This document shows positions 52,118 through 62,085 of a DNA stretch of 64,000 nucleotides, in pieces; positions within the stretch are counted from its first letter, which is position 1, and each line of letters starts with the position of its first letter. The notes beneath the pieces were generated by a model. That model saw only the letters and a list, made by a program, of their open reading frames with translations, was not told the origin of the DNA and did no database searches. The stretch is taken from positions 1-64,000 of the forward strand of contig CAJUFB010000006.1 of assembly GCA_910585805.1 (NCBI GenBank). The letters are read 5' to 3'. The DNA is from an uncultured Acetatifactor sp. (GTDB taxonomy: Bacteria; Bacillota; Clostridia; Lachnospirales; Lachnospiraceae). Made by a program: the position numbers and the translations under genes.

Positions 52118-52636
52118 ATGTTAAGGAAAGTGGTATCAGCCATATTGATCATCCTGTTTTTTGTTCTCCAATGCAGTGTTTTTGACAGCCTTGCATTTGC
52201 GGGCATCATCCCGAACCTGATGATCGTACTGACGTCTTCTTTCGGCTTCATGTGCGGGGAACGGGAGGGGCTCCTGATCGGATTCTTCTGCGGCCTGCTG
52301 AATGACATTTTCTTTGGGAGCTTTCTCGGGTTTTATGCGCTGCTGCTGATGTACATAGGGTATATAAACGGCAAGTTCAGCAGGATTTTCTATCCGGAGG
52401 ATATACGGCTGCCCCTTGCCCTGATCATCGTAAGTGACCTGTCCTATGGAATTATATGCTATGTTTTGACATTTATGCTTCGCGGAAAGTTTCAGTTTGC
52501 CTATTATTTTATTCATGTGATATTGCCTGAGGCATTGTATACCATTGTGGTGACGCTGTTATTGTATCCGCTGGTTCTGAATGTAAATAAGAAACTGGAA
52601 GCGTGGGAAAAAAGGAGAGCACAAAAGTTTGTTTGA
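52118..52636 (+). CDS. mreD: Rod shape-determining protein MreD
   Basis: A 172-residue integral membrane protein with about five helices, including GEREGLLIGFFCGLLNDIFF, which carries the MreD-typical G-x-x-x-G-L-x-x-D-x-F pattern. It works with MreC and PBP2 in rod elongation. AAAGGGAG precedes the ATG. It overlaps the start of mrdA by 8 bases. Confidence 0.92.
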   Translation: MLRKVVSAILIILFFVLQCSVFDSLAFAGIIPNLMIVLTSSFGFMCGEREGLLIGFFCGLLNDIFFGSFLGFYALLLMYIGYINGKFSRIFYPEDIRLPLALIIVSDLSYGIICYVLTFMLRGKFQFAYYFIHVILPEALYTIVVTLLLYPLVLNVNKKLEAWEKRRAQKFV

Positions 52637-55505
52637 CGAATTTAGAGATAAGATCATCAGCTTCATTACAAGCAGACTGACGGTTTTTACATTGCTGTTT
52701 TTCCTGCTTGGCGGAATATTGATTTATCGGTGTTTCGAGCTTCAGATCGTCCAGGGACAGCAATATCTGGATGAATTTGTGTTGGAAATCGAGAAGACAC
52801 GGGATATTCCCAGCACCAGAGGTAATATTTATGACCGGAACGGCAATGTGATGGCCTATAATGAACTGGCATATTCCGTAAAGATCGAGGATGTATTTGA
52901 GTCCGGCAGATCAAAGAATGCAAATCTCAACGAGATCATCTACAGTCTGATCCAAATGATCGAAAAAAACGGGGATAAGTGTATTACGGATTTCAGGATT
53001 TATCTGGATGAAGACGGCGAATTCGCTTTTTCCGTGGAAGATACGGCTCTGCTCCGATTTCTGGCGGATGTATACGGACATTCGCGTGTGGGTGATCTGA
53101 AGGATGAGCAGCGCACGGCAACGGCTGACGAAGTGATGGAATACTTAAGCGGCACATCAAAATTTGCCATAGGCGAATACGAAGACCCGGAGGACAGGGA
53201 GAGTGCCTTTGTCGAGGGAAAAGGATATACAAAAGAGGACTGGCTGAAAATGGTCACGATCCGATATGCCATGAACCTGACATCATTCAGAAAATATATC
53301 GGCACCACAGTCGCCACAAATGTCAATGATAAGACGGTGGCTGTCATTATGGAAAACTCCATGGATCTGCCGGGTGTCAGCATTGTGGAAGATACGGTGC
53401 GCAGATATGTGGACAGTGAATATTTTGCCCATATTCTGGGATATACCGGCAAGATCTCCTCCGACGAGCTGGCGGAGCTGAACGCCCGGATGGAAGAACA
53501 GGGAATCGGTAGCGATATCTACAGCCTGAATGATGTCGTGGGGAAAAGCGGGATTGAATCCTATCTGGAAACCACGCTTCAGGGAGAAAAGGGATATGAG
53601 AAAGTTTATGTGGATGTGATGGGGAAAGTGATCTCCGTGGAGGAGCGGAAGGAGGCAAAAGCCGGACAAAACGTTTATCTGACTGTAGACATGGAGCTGA
53701 CCAAAGCCGTGTATCACATCCTGGAGCAGAAGCTGGCAGGGCTGGTGTCCAAGATGGTCGTCAATGCCAAAGAATACCTGGCCGACAGCAGCGCAGATAT
53801 CAGGATTCCCATATATGATGTGTATTTTACACTCTTTAATAATGCGGTGATAGACATGAAGCATATGGCTGGTGCGGATGCAGGTGAGACGGAACAGGAA
53901 GTGTATGCGGCGCATCTGGATTATAAGCAGGCTGTATATGAAAGACTTACCTATGAGTTGTCAGAAAAAATGACGCCTTATAATCAGCTGCCTGAGGAAT
54001 ATCAGGTTTATCAGAGCAACATTGTGAGCCTGCTGAGAAGAAACGGCGTGATCATGGCGGAAAGCGTGGATCCGGACGATGCCACCCAGGTAGCATGGGC
54101 CACAGACGAAGTCATCAGCCTGAGTGAGTATTTAAAATATTGCATTTCACAGAACTGGATCGATGTCAGCAAGCTGGAGCTGGACGACAAATATTCGGAT
54201 TCCTCGGAAGTTTTTGAAAAGATCGGGGAATACATTGTGACCATGATTGAAAAAAATACGGAATTTCAAAAACGTTTTTACAAATACATGTTATTGAATG
54301 ATGTTATCAGCGGCAGACAGGTATGTCAGATCCTGTGTGAACAGAACCTGGTGGACATTCCGGAAGAAGAAAGAAACGCAATCCAGAACGGAACAATTTC
54401 TGCCTTTCAGTTTATGAAGAACCGTATCGACAATCTGGATATCACACCGGCGCAGCTGGCCCTGGATCCCTGTAATGCCTCCGCAGTCATCACGGATGTA
54501 AATTCGGGAGATGTGCTTGCCCTGGTTTCTTATCCGGGATATGACAATAATATGATGGCCAATTCCGTTGATGCGGAGTATTATGCGAAGCTGAATGCGG
54601 ATAAATCTAATCCCCAGTATAATTATGCAACTCAGTATGCGGCAGCGCCGGGTTCCACCTTTAAGATGGTATCGGCCACCGCAGGCCTGATGGAAGGCGC
54701 CATCTCCCTGAACAGCCAGGTGAATTGTACGGGAACTTTCGGCGAGGGGCCGCTTGCTCCCAAATGCTGGAGAGTATGGGGACACGGAAACGAGACCCTG
54801 ACAACTGCGATCCGGGATTCCTGCAACTTTTATTTTTATAATGTAGGCTATCAGCTTTCCATGGATGCAGGTAATTACAATGAGACCAAGGGTTTGGAAA
54901 CACTGCAGAAATATGCGGATCTGTTTGGGCTTACGGATAAATCGGGGATTGAAATCGCCGAGGCGGCGCCGAATGTGTCCACTGAGGATCCCATGCGTTC
55001 CGCTATCGGACAGGGCAGCAACAGTTTTACTACAGTAGCGCTGGCAAGGTACGTGTCAACAGTGGCAAACAACGGCACCTGTTATAATCTGACTCTTTTG
55101 GACAGGATTACAGATTCGGAAGGGGTTATTCTGGAGGAATTTGAACCGGATATACGGAATACGATTGATCTGCCGGAAGAATACTGGCGGGCAATACATT
55201 CAGGTATGCGTCAGGTGGTGGAAAAGAAAACCTATTTCAGTGACCTGGCCGTAAACGTGGCAGGCAAGACAGGTACTGCGGAGGAGCGGAAAACCCGGCC
55301 AAACCATGCTCTCTTTGTATGCTACGCGCCTTATGAACAGCCGGAAATTTCAATTGCCACCAGAATTCCTTACGGATATTCTTCTGATTATGCGGCTGAG
55401 GCGACCCGGGATATCGTCAAGTATTATTACGGCCTGGCGTCAGAGGATGAACTGATTACCGGTACCGCAGATACTCCTGAGGGCGGAGTTTCCAATGAAA
55501 TGTAA
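52629..55505 (+). CDS. mrdA: Penicillin-binding protein 2 (elongation transpeptidase)
   Basis: A 958-residue class B PBP that cross-links lateral-wall peptidoglycan with RodA. One N-terminal membrane helix (about 18-37), then the dimerisation motif RGNIYDRNGNVMAYN. The transpeptidase motifs are APGSTFKMV (Ser near 676), DSCNFYF (SxN near 731) and AGKTGTAEE (KTG near 880). It is much longer than the ~600-700 residues usual elsewhere, because of inserted segments between residues about 110-200 and 360-600; long PBP2 forms are common in Lachnospiraceae. Start is TTG with AAGGAGAG 9 bases upstream. Confidence 0.95.
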   Translation: MFDEFRDKIISFITSRLTVFTLLFFLLGGILIYRCFELQIVQGQQYLDEFVLEIEKTRDIPSTRGNIYDRNGNVMAYNELAYSVKIEDVFESGRSKNANLNEIIYSLIQMIEKNGDKCITDFRIYLDEDGEFAFSVEDTALLRFLADVYGHSRVGDLKDEQRTATADEVMEYLSGTSKFAIGEYEDPEDRESAFVEGKGYTKEDWLKMVTIRYAMNLTSFRKYIGTTVATNVNDKTVAVIMENSMDLPGVSIVEDTVRRYVDSEYFAHILGYTGKISSDELAELNARMEEQGIGSDIYSLNDVVGKSGIESYLETTLQGEKGYEKVYVDVMGKVISVEERKEAKAGQNVYLTVDMELTKAVYHILEQKLAGLVSKMVVNAKEYLADSSADIRIPIYDVYFTLFNNAVIDMKHMAGADAGETEQEVYAAHLDYKQAVYERLTYELSEKMTPYNQLPEEYQVYQSNIVSLLRRNGVIMAESVDPDDATQVAWATDEVISLSEYLKYCISQNWIDVSKLELDDKYSDSSEVFEKIGEYIVTMIEKNTEFQKRFYKYMLLNDVISGRQVCQILCEQNLVDIPEEERNAIQNGTISAFQFMKNRIDNLDITPAQLALDPCNASAVITDVNSGDVLALVSYPGYDNNMMANSVDAEYYAKLNADKSNPQYNYATQYAAAPGSTFKMVSATAGLMEGAISLNSQVNCTGTFGEGPLAPKCWRVWGHGNETLTTAIRDSCNFYFYNVGYQLSMDAGNYNETKGLETLQKYADLFGLTDKSGIEIAEAAPNVSTEDPMRSAIGQGSNSFTTVALARYVSTVANNGTCYNLTLLDRITDSEGVILEEFEPDIRNTIDLPEEYWRAIHSGMRQVVEKKTYFSDLAVNVAGKTGTAEERKTRPNHALFVCYAPYEQPEISIATRIPYGYSSDYAAEATRDIVKYYYGLASEDELITGTADTPEGGVSNEM

Positions 55506-55517
55506 ATGGAGGCCAGT

Positions 55518-56192
55518 ATGAGAAATGCAGTTAAAATCAAAAGCTTTCCGAACGGAATTGCGCTGTATCTGAGCGCGGAGATTCCTTTTGACAGACTGCT
55601 GGAAGAAATCGGATACAAGTTTTCCAATGCCAGGAATTTTTTCGGCTCTGCCACAATGGTGCTCTCCATAGAAGGGCGGCAGGTAGATGATATGGAAGAG
55701 CTTCGGATCCTGGATGTGATCCGGGAAAACAGCGACCTGAACATCGCCTGTATCGCTGGACGGGATGAAAATATCAACAAAAATTTTATCCGTGCCCTGG
55801 CGGAGACCGAGGAAGAGGCACCGCCGCCGGAGACCGGAGGGCAGTTTTTCAAAGGAGATTTAAAGAACCGGGAGACTCTGGAGACAGAGAACAGCATCAT
55901 CATCCTGGGAGATATCTATTCCGGAAGCACGGTGATCAGCGCTAAAAATATCATCATACTCGGTGCCCTGCGCGGAAAAGCCTATGCCGGAGGGAACGGC
56001 AGGGAAGGAGCGTTTATCGCGGCGTTTGAAATGGAGCCGGAGAGGATCAAGATCGGCGATTTCAAATATATATCCGATACAAAACAGTCAAAATGGGGCT
56101 TCCGCCCGAAAGTACGTCCGAAAATTGCATATGTAAAAAACGACAGGATCATTTTTGAACCGCTTACCAAAGATTTGCTGAGCACATTTTAG
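55518..56192 (+). CDS. minC: Septum site-determining protein MinC
   Basis: A 224-residue FtsZ inhibitor that blocks polar division with MinD. The N-terminal domain (about 1-100) is followed by a Pro/Glu linker and the beta-helix C domain with IIILGDIYSGSTVISAKNIIILG-type repeats and LRGKAYAG. The ATG at 55518 is chosen because a GGAGG site lies 5 bases upstream, inside what would be codons 2-3 if the earlier ATG at 55506 were used. Confidence 0.92.
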   Translation: MRNAVKIKSFPNGIALYLSAEIPFDRLLEEIGYKFSNARNFFGSATMVLSIEGRQVDDMEELRILDVIRENSDLNIACIAGRDENINKNFIRALAETEEEAPPPETGGQFFKGDLKNRETLETENSIIILGDIYSGSTVISAKNIIILGALRGKAYAGGNGREGAFIAAFEMEPERIKIGDFKYISDTKQSKWGFRPKVRPKIAYVKNDRIIFEPLTKDLLSTF

Positions 56193-56275
56193 CTGTGAAA
56201 GGACAATGCCTGTAACAGTTTCACAGGAGATGTGCTTGGAGGACGACAAAGTATCATGATTGGAGGAACAGGAAA

Positions 56276-57097
56276 ATGGAAAAACAATTTTCCCCGGAGA
56301 AGAAGGGCTCCGAAGTCATTGTCGTCACTTCAGGTAAGGGCGGTGTGGGTAAGACCACCACAACCGCAAACGTGGGAACCGGTCTGGCAAAACTGGGGAA
56401 GAAGGTCTGTCTCATCGACACGGACATAGGACTGCGCAATCTGGATGTGGTCATGGGACTGGAAAACCGCATTGTCTACAATCTGGTGGATGTAGTGGAA
56501 GGAAACTGCCGGGTAAAGCAGGCGCTGATTCGCGACAAGCGCCATCCGGGCCTGTATCTGATGCCTTCCGCGCAGACCCGGGATAAAACCGCAGTGTCGC
56601 CGGGGCAGATGGTAAAGGTCATCGATCATCTGAGAGAGCAGTTTGATTACATCATACTGGATTGTCCCGCCGGGATTGAGCAGGGATTCCAGAATGCCAT
56701 AGCCGGAGCGGACAGGGCGCTGGTAGTAACGACGCCGGAGGTATCCGCCATCCGGGATGCGGATCGCATTATCGGGCTGTTGGAAGCCAATGGCTTCAAG
56801 CAGATGGAGCTGGTGATCAACAGGCTGCGTATGGATATGGTCAGGCGCGGAGACATGATGTCCGCCAATGATGTGGTGGACATTCTGGCGATACCCATGA
56901 TCGGCGTCATACCGGACGACGAGAGCGTGGTAGTTTCCACGAACCAGGGGGAGCCGTTGGTTGGAAGCGCTTCTCCCGCAGGGCAGGCCTACGCCAATGT
57001 AGTACAGAGAGTGGAGGGAAAGGAGGTGCCTTATCTGAATCTTGACAAGGGTATCTCTTTCTGGACCAGGGTAACAGGAATATTTCATAAGGCATAG
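56276..57097 (+). CDS. minD: Septum site-determining ATPase MinD
   Basis: A 273-residue ParA-type ATPase that recruits MinC to the membrane. The deviant Walker A is KGGVGKTTT (about 21-29), with LIDTDIGLRNLDVVMGLE, ILDCPAGIEQG, and VTTPEVSAIRDADRIIG. The C-terminus ends in a short amphipathic helix (GISFWTRVTGIF) for membrane binding. minE follows after 11 bases. Confidence 0.97.
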   Translation: MEKQFSPEKKGSEVIVVTSGKGGVGKTTTTANVGTGLAKLGKKVCLIDTDIGLRNLDVVMGLENRIVYNLVDVVEGNCRVKQALIRDKRHPGLYLMPSAQTRDKTAVSPGQMVKVIDHLREQFDYIILDCPAGIEQGFQNAIAGADRALVVTTPEVSAIRDADRIIGLLEANGFKQMELVINRLRMDMVRRGDMMSANDVVDILAIPMIGVIPDDESVVVSTNQGEPLVGSASPAGQAYANVVQRVEGKEVPYLNLDKGISFWTRVTGIFHKA

Positions 57098-57108
57098 GAG
57101 GAGTGAAA

Positions 57109-57387
57109 ATGAGACATTTTTTTCGAAGGAAAAGCTCCTGCCAGATCGCCAAGGACAGATTGAAAATCCTGTTGATCTCAGACAGGGTAAACTGCTCGCC
57201 GGAGATAATGGAGCTGATCAAGACGGATATCGCAAAAGTGCTGTCCAAGTACATGAAGATTGATTCCGAGAATATGGAGATACAGATCAATACAAAAGGG
57301 AGCAAATCCGGGAGGGGATCAAAGATGCCGTCTCTGTATGCAAACATCCCCATTGTGGACGTAACTGCCCAGGATGTGGCAAAATAG
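57109..57387 (+). CDS. minE: Cell division topological specificity factor MinE
   Basis: A 92-residue regulator that stimulates MinD ATPase. It has the family pattern AKDRLKILLISDRVNCSPE and then LKTDIAKVLSKYM-like residues, with a basic N-terminal membrane-binding part. The ATG at 57109 follows GGAGGAG at good distance; a GTG at 57103 is too close. Its presence implies an oscillating Min system, in contrast to the DivIVA-based one. Confidence 0.93.
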   Translation: MRHFFRRKSSCQIAKDRLKILLISDRVNCSPEIMELIKTDIAKVLSKYMKIDSENMEIQINTKGSKSGRGSKMPSLYANIPIVDVTAQDVAK

Positions 57388-57532
57388 CTGTAAAACATAT
57401 GTCACTGTAAACGATGATCCGCCGGAAAGCGTGTATGTTCTTTCCGGACACAGATATAATGTGGCCGGAAAGAAGATTCCGCGAAAGGTACCGCGGAGGC
57501 GGATGAAAGACTGAGATAAAAGTTGGAATAAA

Positions 57533-58645
57533 ATGTTTAAAAAATACAGAGTACGGGATTATGACTTTAAACTGGTTCTTTTAGTGCTGGCGCTTTCGGC
57601 TATCGGCGTCATTGCTATCGGAAGCGCTGAGGAATCGCTGGTGACCAGGCAGCTGGCCGGGGTAGCGGCAGGTGTATTTCTCATGATCTTCATATCATTT
57701 TTTGATTATACATTGATACTCAAGCTGAACTGGCTTATGTATGCCGCCAATCTGGTGCTGCTTTTGGCTGTGTGGCAGTTTGGGGAGGAAAAAAAAGGGG
57801 CGATCCGCTGGCTGAAAATAGGAGGTTTGCAATTTCAACCTTCAGAAACCGCAAAAATCTTGTTGATTTTATTCTTCGCACAGTTTATTATGAAACATAG
57901 GAAGAAATTAAATACCGTGTGGATCATAGCAAGCTGTGTGGTGATGTATGCCCTTCCGTGGCTTCTGGTCTGGGAACAACCGGATCTGTCCACCAGTATG
58001 GTGCTTCTGGTGATGTTCTGTATCATCATGTTCGCGGGAGGCATCAGCCTGAAGCTGGTATTCGCGGTACTGGCCGTGGCCATACCGGCGGTGGCGCTGG
58101 TAATTTCCCTGGCGCTGCAGCCCGACAATGACCTTCTGACAGATAACCAGAAAAACCGTATTTTGGCATTCGTCAATCCGGAGGAATATCAGACTACTTT
58201 TGCCTATCAGCAGCTGAATTCCGTGACAGCGATCGCCTCCGGGCAGCTGGACGGAAAGGGCTATAAAAATAACGAGATCACTTCGGTGAAAAACGGTAAT
58301 TTTCTTTCGGAGGCACAGACAGATTTCATCTTTTCAGTGATCGGAGAGGAATTCGGGTTTAAAGGGAGCGTAACGGTAATCGTACTGCTGTTTGCCATTT
58401 CACTGGAATGCATCTCCGTCGCACGGAAGGCAAAGGACGTGGCAGGCACGATTATCGCTGCCGGTGTTGGGGGACTGGTAGCTTTTCAGGGCTTTTTCAA
58501 TATCGGTGTGGCGACTTTTATCCTGCCTACCACAGGTCTTACGCTTCCCTTTGTCAGCTACGGGCTGACATCGCTAATCAGTTTGTTTATGGGAATGGGG
58601 TTTGTACTGAACGTTAGACTTCAGGCAAAGAGAGCAAAACAATAG
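57533..58645 (+). CDS. rodA: RodA/FtsW-family peptidoglycan polymerase
   Basis: A 370-residue SEDS glycosyltransferase with about ten membrane helices. Motifs: GAIRWLKIGGLQFQPSE-type segment (catalytic region), LVWEQPDLSTS and TTGLTLPFVSYG. It polymerises glycan strands and pairs with the PBP2 of the same cluster, so RodA is preferred over FtsW. The gap from minE is 145 bases without a clear terminator. Confidence 0.93.
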   Translation: MFKKYRVRDYDFKLVLLVLALSAIGVIAIGSAEESLVTRQLAGVAAGVFLMIFISFFDYTLILKLNWLMYAANLVLLLAVWQFGEEKKGAIRWLKIGGLQFQPSETAKILLILFFAQFIMKHRKKLNTVWIIASCVVMYALPWLLVWEQPDLSTSMVLLVMFCIIMFAGGISLKLVFAVLAVAIPAVALVISLALQPDNDLLTDNQKNRILAFVNPEEYQTTFAYQQLNSVTAIASGQLDGKGYKNNEITSVKNGNFLSEAQTDFIFSVIGEEFGFKGSVTVIVLLFAISLECISVARKAKDVAGTIIAAGVGGLVAFQGFFNIGVATFILPTTGLTLPFVSYGLTSLISLFMGMGFVLNVRLQAKRAKQ

Positions 58646-58665
58646 AAAAACGAGGAGGTACTCTT

Positions 58666-59061
58666 ATGAACATTGCACTGATTGCACATGATGCAAAAAA
58701 GAAACTGATGCAGAATTTCTGCATTGCCTACAGGGGGATTTTGAGCAAGAACGATCTGTATGCCACAGGTACCACAGGACGTCTGATCGAGGAGGTTACC
58801 AATCTGAACATACACAAATGTCTGGCGGGCCACCTGGGCGGAGAACAGCAGATCGGCGCGCAGATTGAAAACAATGAGATAGATCTTGTGATCTTCCTGA
58901 GAGATCCGCTGAACCCGCAGAAGCATGAGCCCGATGTGAACAATGTAATACGGCTCTGTGATACGCACAATATACCGCTTGCGACAAATCTGGCAAGCGC
59001 GGAACTGCTGATCAAGGCTCTGGACAGAGGAGATTTGGAATGGCGTGAAATGTACAAGTAA
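58666..59061 (+). CDS. mgsA: Methylglyoxal synthase
   Basis: A 131-residue enzyme turning dihydroxyacetone phosphate into methylglyoxal, a bypass of lower glycolysis. It has IALIAHDAKK, ATGTTGRL, GGEQQIGA and FLRDPLNPQ-HEPDV, all active-site segments. A GAGGAGG site precedes the ATG. It follows rodA by 20 bases and overlaps the next gene by 17. Confidence 0.95.
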   Translation: MNIALIAHDAKKKLMQNFCIAYRGILSKNDLYATGTTGRLIEEVTNLNIHKCLAGHLGGEQQIGAQIENNEIDLVIFLRDPLNPQKHEPDVNNVIRLCDTHNIPLATNLASAELLIKALDRGDLEWREMYK

Positions 59062-60031
59062 AAAAAAGAAATGTGCTTTTCTATGTGTACTGCTGACGGC
59101 AGGAATTTTAACAGGATGCGGTAATCTGTCCTATAATATGGCCTACCACACGGATTATGATGTCAGCAGCTTTAATGTGGTATCCAGACAGGATGCGCGG
59201 ATGGCTTCCCCTTTTGCGGCTGCTCTCTGCGTGGCTGCAGGTGATGTGGCAGCGGAGAACAGCCCGGATATGTCACAGGTGGAAGCGGCCGCTTTGTTCG
59301 GGCTTGACAGAAAGGAAGTTCTGTATGCCAGGAATATCCATGAACGGCTTCATCCTGCCAGCCTGACCAAAGTGCTGACTGCGCTGGTAGCGTTGGAGAA
59401 CGGCCAGCTTGGCCAGACGCTGACAGCCACGGACGCTGTCAACATCACGGAATCCGGAGCCGTTTTATGCGGCTTAAAAAGAGGAGATACCATGACGCTG
59501 GATCAGGCGCTGCGCATTCTGCTGGTGTATTCCGCCAATGATGCCGCCATGCTGATCGCGGAGAATATCGGCGGAAGTGTGGAGCATTTCGTGGAAATGA
59601 TGAATGAAAAGGCGCATGCACTCGGCGCCACAAATTCTCATTTTACTAATCCCCACGGACTCACGGACTCTGATCATTACACCACGGCCTACGACCTGTA
59701 CCTGATCTTTAATGCGGCAGTTCAGTATGATACGTTTAACGAGATCATACATATGTCCGGTTACCAGACTGTGTTTTATGATAAGGACGGCAAGGAGAAG
59801 GCTTTTGACAAGTCCAACAGCAACAAATTTCTGCAGGGAGCATACCAGGCGCCTGCCAATGTAACTGTGATAGGAGGGAAAACAGGGACCACCAGCGCAG
59901 CCGGGAACTGTCTGATATTACTGTCCCGTGACGAAAACGGTTCTCCGTATATTTCTGTGATCCTGCGCGCGGAGGATCCGGATGTCCTGTACGGCAGGAT
60001 GGTAGATTTACTTGATGAGATTCATAAATAG
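59045..60031 (+). CDS. D-alanyl-D-alanine carboxypeptidase, lipoprotein form
   Basis: A 328-residue S11 serine peptidase (DacA/DacF-like) that trims the terminal D-Ala of peptidoglycan stem peptides. The N-terminus is a lipoprotein signal with lipobox LTGC near residue 25. Active-site motifs: HPASLTKVLTAL (Ser near 106), YSANDAA (SxN) and GGKTGTTSAAG (KTG). It lacks the long C-terminal amphipathic domain of DacA, so the lipid anchor replaces it. The start is GTG 59045, overlapping mgsA by 17 bases; a GGAG site lies 12 bases upstream. Confidence 0.9.
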   Translation: MKCTSKKKKCAFLCVLLTAGILTGCGNLSYNMAYHTDYDVSSFNVVSRQDARMASPFAAALCVAAGDVAAENSPDMSQVEAAALFGLDRKEVLYARNIHERLHPASLTKVLTALVALENGQLGQTLTATDAVNITESGAVLCGLKRGDTMTLDQALRILLVYSANDAAMLIAENIGGSVEHFVEMMNEKAHALGATNSHFTNPHGLTDSDHYTTAYDLYLIFNAAVQYDTFNEIIHMSGYQTVFYDKDGKEKAFDKSNSNKFLQGAYQAPANVTVIGGKTGTTSAAGNCLILLSRDENGSPYISVILRAEDPDVLYGRMVDLLDEIHK

Positions 60032-60034
60032 AGG

Positions 60035-60063
60035 TTGTTTTTTGGATTCATTTCCCTTATAAT
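60035..60063 (+). promoter_or_regulatory. Promoter for the small P-loop gene
   Basis: TTGTTT (60035-60040) and TATAAT (60058-60063) with a 17-base spacer, right after the carboxypeptidase stop and 44 bases before the next start. Confidence 0.72.
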
Positions 60064-60106
60064 AGAAGAAGGGCAATACAATATTAATACAATAGGAGGG
60101 TTTCCA

Positions 60107-60526
60107 ATGGTCCAGTTAATTGTAGGCAATAAAGGTAAAGGTAAGACAACACAGCTATTGGAGAAGGTAAATGGCGAGATTAAGCAGATTCCCGGCAATA
60201 TCGTATATCTCGACAAAAACACCAAACACATGTACGAGCTGAACAATAAGGTACGCCTGATTGACGTCTCTCAGTACATGATTGAAAACAGCAGCGAATT
60301 CATGGGATTTGTGAGCGGTATTATCTCCCAGGATCATGACCTGCAGCAGATGTATTTTGACAACTTCCTGAAAATATCATGCCTGGAAGGCCAGGACATC
60401 ACGCCCGGCGTGGAAAAATTGGAAAAACTCAGCAAAAAATCTGAAGTGGATTTCGTTTTAAGCGTTTCCATGGATATATCAGAGCTTCCCGAAACCTTAA
60501 AGGATAAGGTGATCGTGGCTCTGTAA
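60107..60526 (+). CDS. Small P-loop ATPase-like protein of unknown function
   Basis: A 139-residue protein starting MVQLIVGNKGKGKTTQLL, a clear Walker A (GNKGKGKT, about 7-14). Later parts include NIVYLDKNTKHMYELNNKVRL in pieces and FVLSVSMDISELPETLKDKV at the end. I know similar short proteins from Clostridia with vague ATPase names, but no function. There is no membrane segment. The ATG at 60107 has an AGGAGGG site and its own promoter. A terminator lies about 70 bases after it. Confidence 0.75.
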   Translation: MVQLIVGNKGKGKTTQLLEKVNGEIKQIPGNIVYLDKNTKHMYELNNKVRLIDVSQYMIENSSEFMGFVSGIISQDHDLQQMYFDNFLKISCLEGQDITPGVEKLEKLSKKSEVDFVLSVSMDISELPETLKDKVIVAL

Positions 60527-60597
60527 ATTGTATTGTAAGAAATTTTGAGCGTTACCCGTTGTACTGTGATAATATATAATGAATTACAACACATGAA

Positions 60598-60626
60598 AGC
60601 CTCGGAACAACAATACCGGGGCTTTT
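60598..60626 (+). terminator. Terminator after the P-loop gene
   Basis: AGCCTCGG (60598-60605) pairs with CCGGGGCT (60616-60623) with one G-U, followed by TTT. It is very close to the ribosome site of the next gene, so some read-through is likely. Confidence 0.7.
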
Positions 60627-60642
60627 GTATGGAGGCGGAATT

Positions 60643-62055
60643 TTGGCAGAAAAAAGGGGAAGAAGCAAAAAGATCAAAAAATACAGAAAACCCTTAAACC
60701 TGAATATCGGAATGATGATCTTTGTCGTCATTTTTGTTTATGTCGTTATCTGTGTCATTATGTATTTTCAGACAAGCCACATAGTCCGCTACGAAGTAAA
60801 AGAAGGTTCTCTGGCCACGGATACGGTTTACCGTGGGATCGTTCTTCGGGATGAGACTGTGGTGTATGCGGACACCGCAGGTTACGTAAATTATTATGCC
60901 TGGGAGGGGGCGAGAGTCGCTCTGAATGACCTGGTCTACATTGTGGATGAAACCGGGCGTCTGAACGAAGAGCTGGAAAGCAGGTATCTGGGAGAAAATT
61001 CCCTTTCAGAACAGGAGCTTGCGGAATTCAGAAATGAGATCTCAAGCTTTATACATAGTTTCGAAGCCGCTCATTACGAGAGCACATATGACTTTAAATA
61101 CTCTCTGAAAAACACGGTATCAAAGCTTGCAAACGAAAATATATTGCAGAGCATTGACGATCTGAATACGGCATCGGGAGCAAATATCATCAATCGCTCC
61201 CATGCGCCGGCCACCGGGATCGTAGCCTACTGGACAGACGGGTATGAGGGGCTTTCAGCAGCCGACGTGACAGAGGAACATTTTGACGATACCAATTATG
61301 AAAAAAACTGGATGGCGAATAATTCTCTTGTAGAAGCAGGGGATGCGGTATATAAACTTTCAACGAATGAAAACTGGTCCATTGTCATTCCCGTGGATCC
61401 GGTGAGGGGCGCCGAGCTTCAGGAAGAAGGCTATGTTAAGGTGCGGTTTCTGAAAAACCAGTATGAGTCCTGGGGACAGACCAGGCTGCTTACCAATGGT
61501 GACGGCAATACTTATCTTCAGATTTCCTTTACCAATTCCATGATCACTTTTTTATCGGACAGATTTCTGGACGTGGAACTGATCGTGGAAGATGAGACCG
61601 GGCTGAAGATTCCGGTTTCTTCCATTGTGCAGAAGGAGTTTTTCCTGATTCCGGAAAATTTTATCATCCCCGGCGGAAATAATGGCGGAGACAGCATCAG
61701 GAGACAATGCTATCTGGAAGACGGGACGATTTCCAGTGAGACTGTGGAAGTGGAAGTGTATTATTTTGACAGTGAGAGCAGGGAATATTACCTGGACAGT
61801 TCCATGCTGAGTTCCGGAGAAAATCTGTATGATGCCGAAGGACAGGAGACTTTTACCGTGAGTAAACGCGCCACATTGGTCGGTGTCTATAATATGAATA
61901 AAGGATATGCGGATTTCAAGCAGATCACTGTATTGTATGAAAATGAGGAGTACGCCATCGTCAAACCAAATACAAAATACGGTCTGAGCGTTTATGATTA
62001 TATTGTACTGGATGCCGGTACTGTCCGGGATGATCAGTTTATCAATCAAAAATAA
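60643..62055 (+). CDS. HlyD-like membrane-anchored protein of the sepF cluster
   Basis: A 470-residue protein with a basic N-terminus, one membrane helix (about 24-42), and a large extracytoplasmic part. Near the helix is VYRGIVLRDETVVYADTAGYVNYYAWEGARV in overlapping pieces, a lipoyl-like half-motif of HlyD/efflux-adaptor proteins, and a coiled region around residues 95-150. No export partner is nearby. Its constant position before yggS-sepF in related bacteria suggests an envelope or division role; that is inference. The start is TTG 60643, since GGAGGCGG lies just upstream. Confidence 0.78.
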   Translation: MAEKRGRSKKIKKYRKPLNLNIGMMIFVVIFVYVVICVIMYFQTSHIVRYEVKEGSLATDTVYRGIVLRDETVVYADTAGYVNYYAWEGARVALNDLVYIVDETGRLNEELESRYLGENSLSEQELAEFRNEISSFIHSFEAAHYESTYDFKYSLKNTVSKLANENILQSIDDLNTASGANIINRSHAPATGIVAYWTDGYEGLSAADVTEEHFDDTNYEKNWMANNSLVEAGDAVYKLSTNENWSIVIPVDPVRGAELQEEGYVKVRFLKNQYESWGQTRLLTNGDGNTYLQISFTNSMITFLSDRFLDVELIVEDETGLKIPVSSIVQKEFFLIPENFIIPGGNNGGDSIRRQCYLEDGTISSETVEVEVYYFDSESREYYLDSSMLSSGENLYDAEGQETFTVSKRATLVGVYNMNKGYADFKQITVLYENEEYAIVKPNTKYGLSVYDYIVLDAGTVRDDQFINQK

Positions 62056-62085
62056 TGCAGGCGGAAGTATGAAAGGAAGAGAAAT